A DNA stretch of 25,438 nucleotides, taken from Bacteroidota bacterium (GTDB lineage Bacteria > Bacteroidota > Bacteroidia > NORP154). How positions within the stretch are numbered: the stretch's first letter is position 1; every line of letters starts with the position of its first letter. The DNA is taken from positions 1 to 25,438 of the forward strand of contig NVRZ01000027.1 in assembly GCA_002401055.1 (NCBI GenBank). The letters run 5' to 3'. The position numbers and the translations under genes are program-made. The notes beneath the pieces are model-generated. The model searched no databases. It had not been told where the DNA came from and saw only the letters and a list, made by a program, of their open reading frames with translations. Shown piece by piece: positions 25,112-25,438 of the stretch.

Positions 25112-25438
25112 ATGAAAAATCAGGATAATCCAGATTCAAAGACAGAAGGATTAGACCAAGGAACAAGACACTCAAATGGCTATGAAAGTCAGCTGAGTGA
25201 CTGGGTAAATCGCGAGAAAGCCTCTGTGCTTCTTGCCAATCTAGTTGGGCAACTTTGGTTCGATAAATCAATTGAACTCATCATCTTTCGCAGACCATTG
25301 GTAGACCGAAGGGCGAGCCAAATCCTAAATTTTCATGAATACGCAAGAAACGTAGTTCGTAAACCTATTACGATACATGACAGTTTATTTCTCGCTACAG
25401 AACTTGTAAATCTCAATCTGCCGCCATCATGGATTGAT
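25112..25438 (+). CDS. gap: Glyceraldehyde-3-phosphate dehydrogenase, N-terminally extended Bacteroidota type (partial, 3' end outside window)
   Basis: The frame is open from the ATG at 25112 to the window edge (109 codons). The translation YESQLSDWVNREKASVLLANLVGQLWFDKSIELIIFRRPLVDRRASQILNFHEYARNVVRKPITIHDS matches the roughly 130-residue N-terminal extension of the long (about 480 aa) GAPDH of Bacteroidota. The hallmarks are LW(F/Y)DKSIEL, LVDR-x-x-S-x-I and HEYA. The Rossmann GxGRIGR motif and catalytic Cys would lie beyond the window, so the enzyme itself is not seen and the call rests on the extension. The enzyme would oxidise glyceraldehyde-3-phosphate in glycolysis or gluconeogenesis. 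Confidence 0.8.
   Translation, partial: MKNQDNPDSKTEGLDQGTRHSNGYESQLSDWVNREKASVLLANLVGQLWFDKSIELIIFRRPLVDRRASQILNFHEYARNVVRKPITIHDSLFLATELVNLNLPPSWID

Noticed and set aside
25068..25271. 67-aa minus-strand open frame
   Set aside because: It is antisense to the recognisable N-terminal extension of GAPDH.

Overview
The window looks like chromosomal DNA of a gliding-type Bacteroidota, most likely of the order Cytophagales. The signs are a gldA-gldF-gldG gliding-motility ABC transporter operon, a secreted PKD protein with a type IX secretion system (T9SS) type B C-terminal sorting domain, a short (287 aa) Bacteroidota-type primary sigma factor, the N-terminally extended Bacteroidota-type GAPDH, and several TAnnTTTG (-7) promoter elements. 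Nearly everything from 1 to 22352 is on the minus strand. The last 3 kb (degP, rpoD, gap) is on the plus strand, divergent from dapF.

Layout, left to right. 1-1067: partial FadL/OMPP1-like outer-membrane barrel. 1124-6585: two adjacent, related GT4-type glycosyltransferase genes; the downstream one is a 1393-aa fusion with a C-terminal phosphodiester glycosidase (NAGPA) domain. 6676-10788: gldA-gldF-gldG-DUF4340, a tightly overlapping operon with a good promoter in front of gldA. 10904-14020: an AT-rich accessory insert with a membrane-protein pair (DUF2157 and GDYXXLXY) and a secreted helical protein. 14021-17728: a 1235-aa multi-PKD T9SS cargo. 17827-19230: phosphohexomutase. 19423-22352: dapF, an unknown gene, a GNAT acetyltransferase and mltG in one overlapping operon tied to cell-wall metabolism. 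22516-23982: DegP/HtrA protease. 24194-25057: primary sigma factor. 25112-end: 5' part of GAPDH.

The most interesting structure is the 10.9-14.0 kb insert. On the minus strand, the secreted-protein gene is followed immediately by an approximately 120-bp imperfect palindrome with the architecture of an integron attC site: outer R-type boxes ending in TAAC and beginning with GTTA, an inner L-type stem GGGTTTG(g)CGC with one extrahelical G, and a long variable tip. The R'' box is complementary to the start of the same cassette, as expected for a gene cassette, and the upstream crossover G is the last base of the PKD gene's TAG stop. A second, degenerate site follows the DUF2157/GDYXXLXY pair. 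I read this as two integron-type gene cassettes inserted between the T9SS cargo gene and the gld operon. No integrase is visible in the window.

The second unusual item is the glycosyltransferase-NAGPA fusion protein, which has no visible signal peptide although NAGPA-domain proteins normally act outside the cytoplasm. No tRNA, rRNA, CRISPR array or transposase was recognised.
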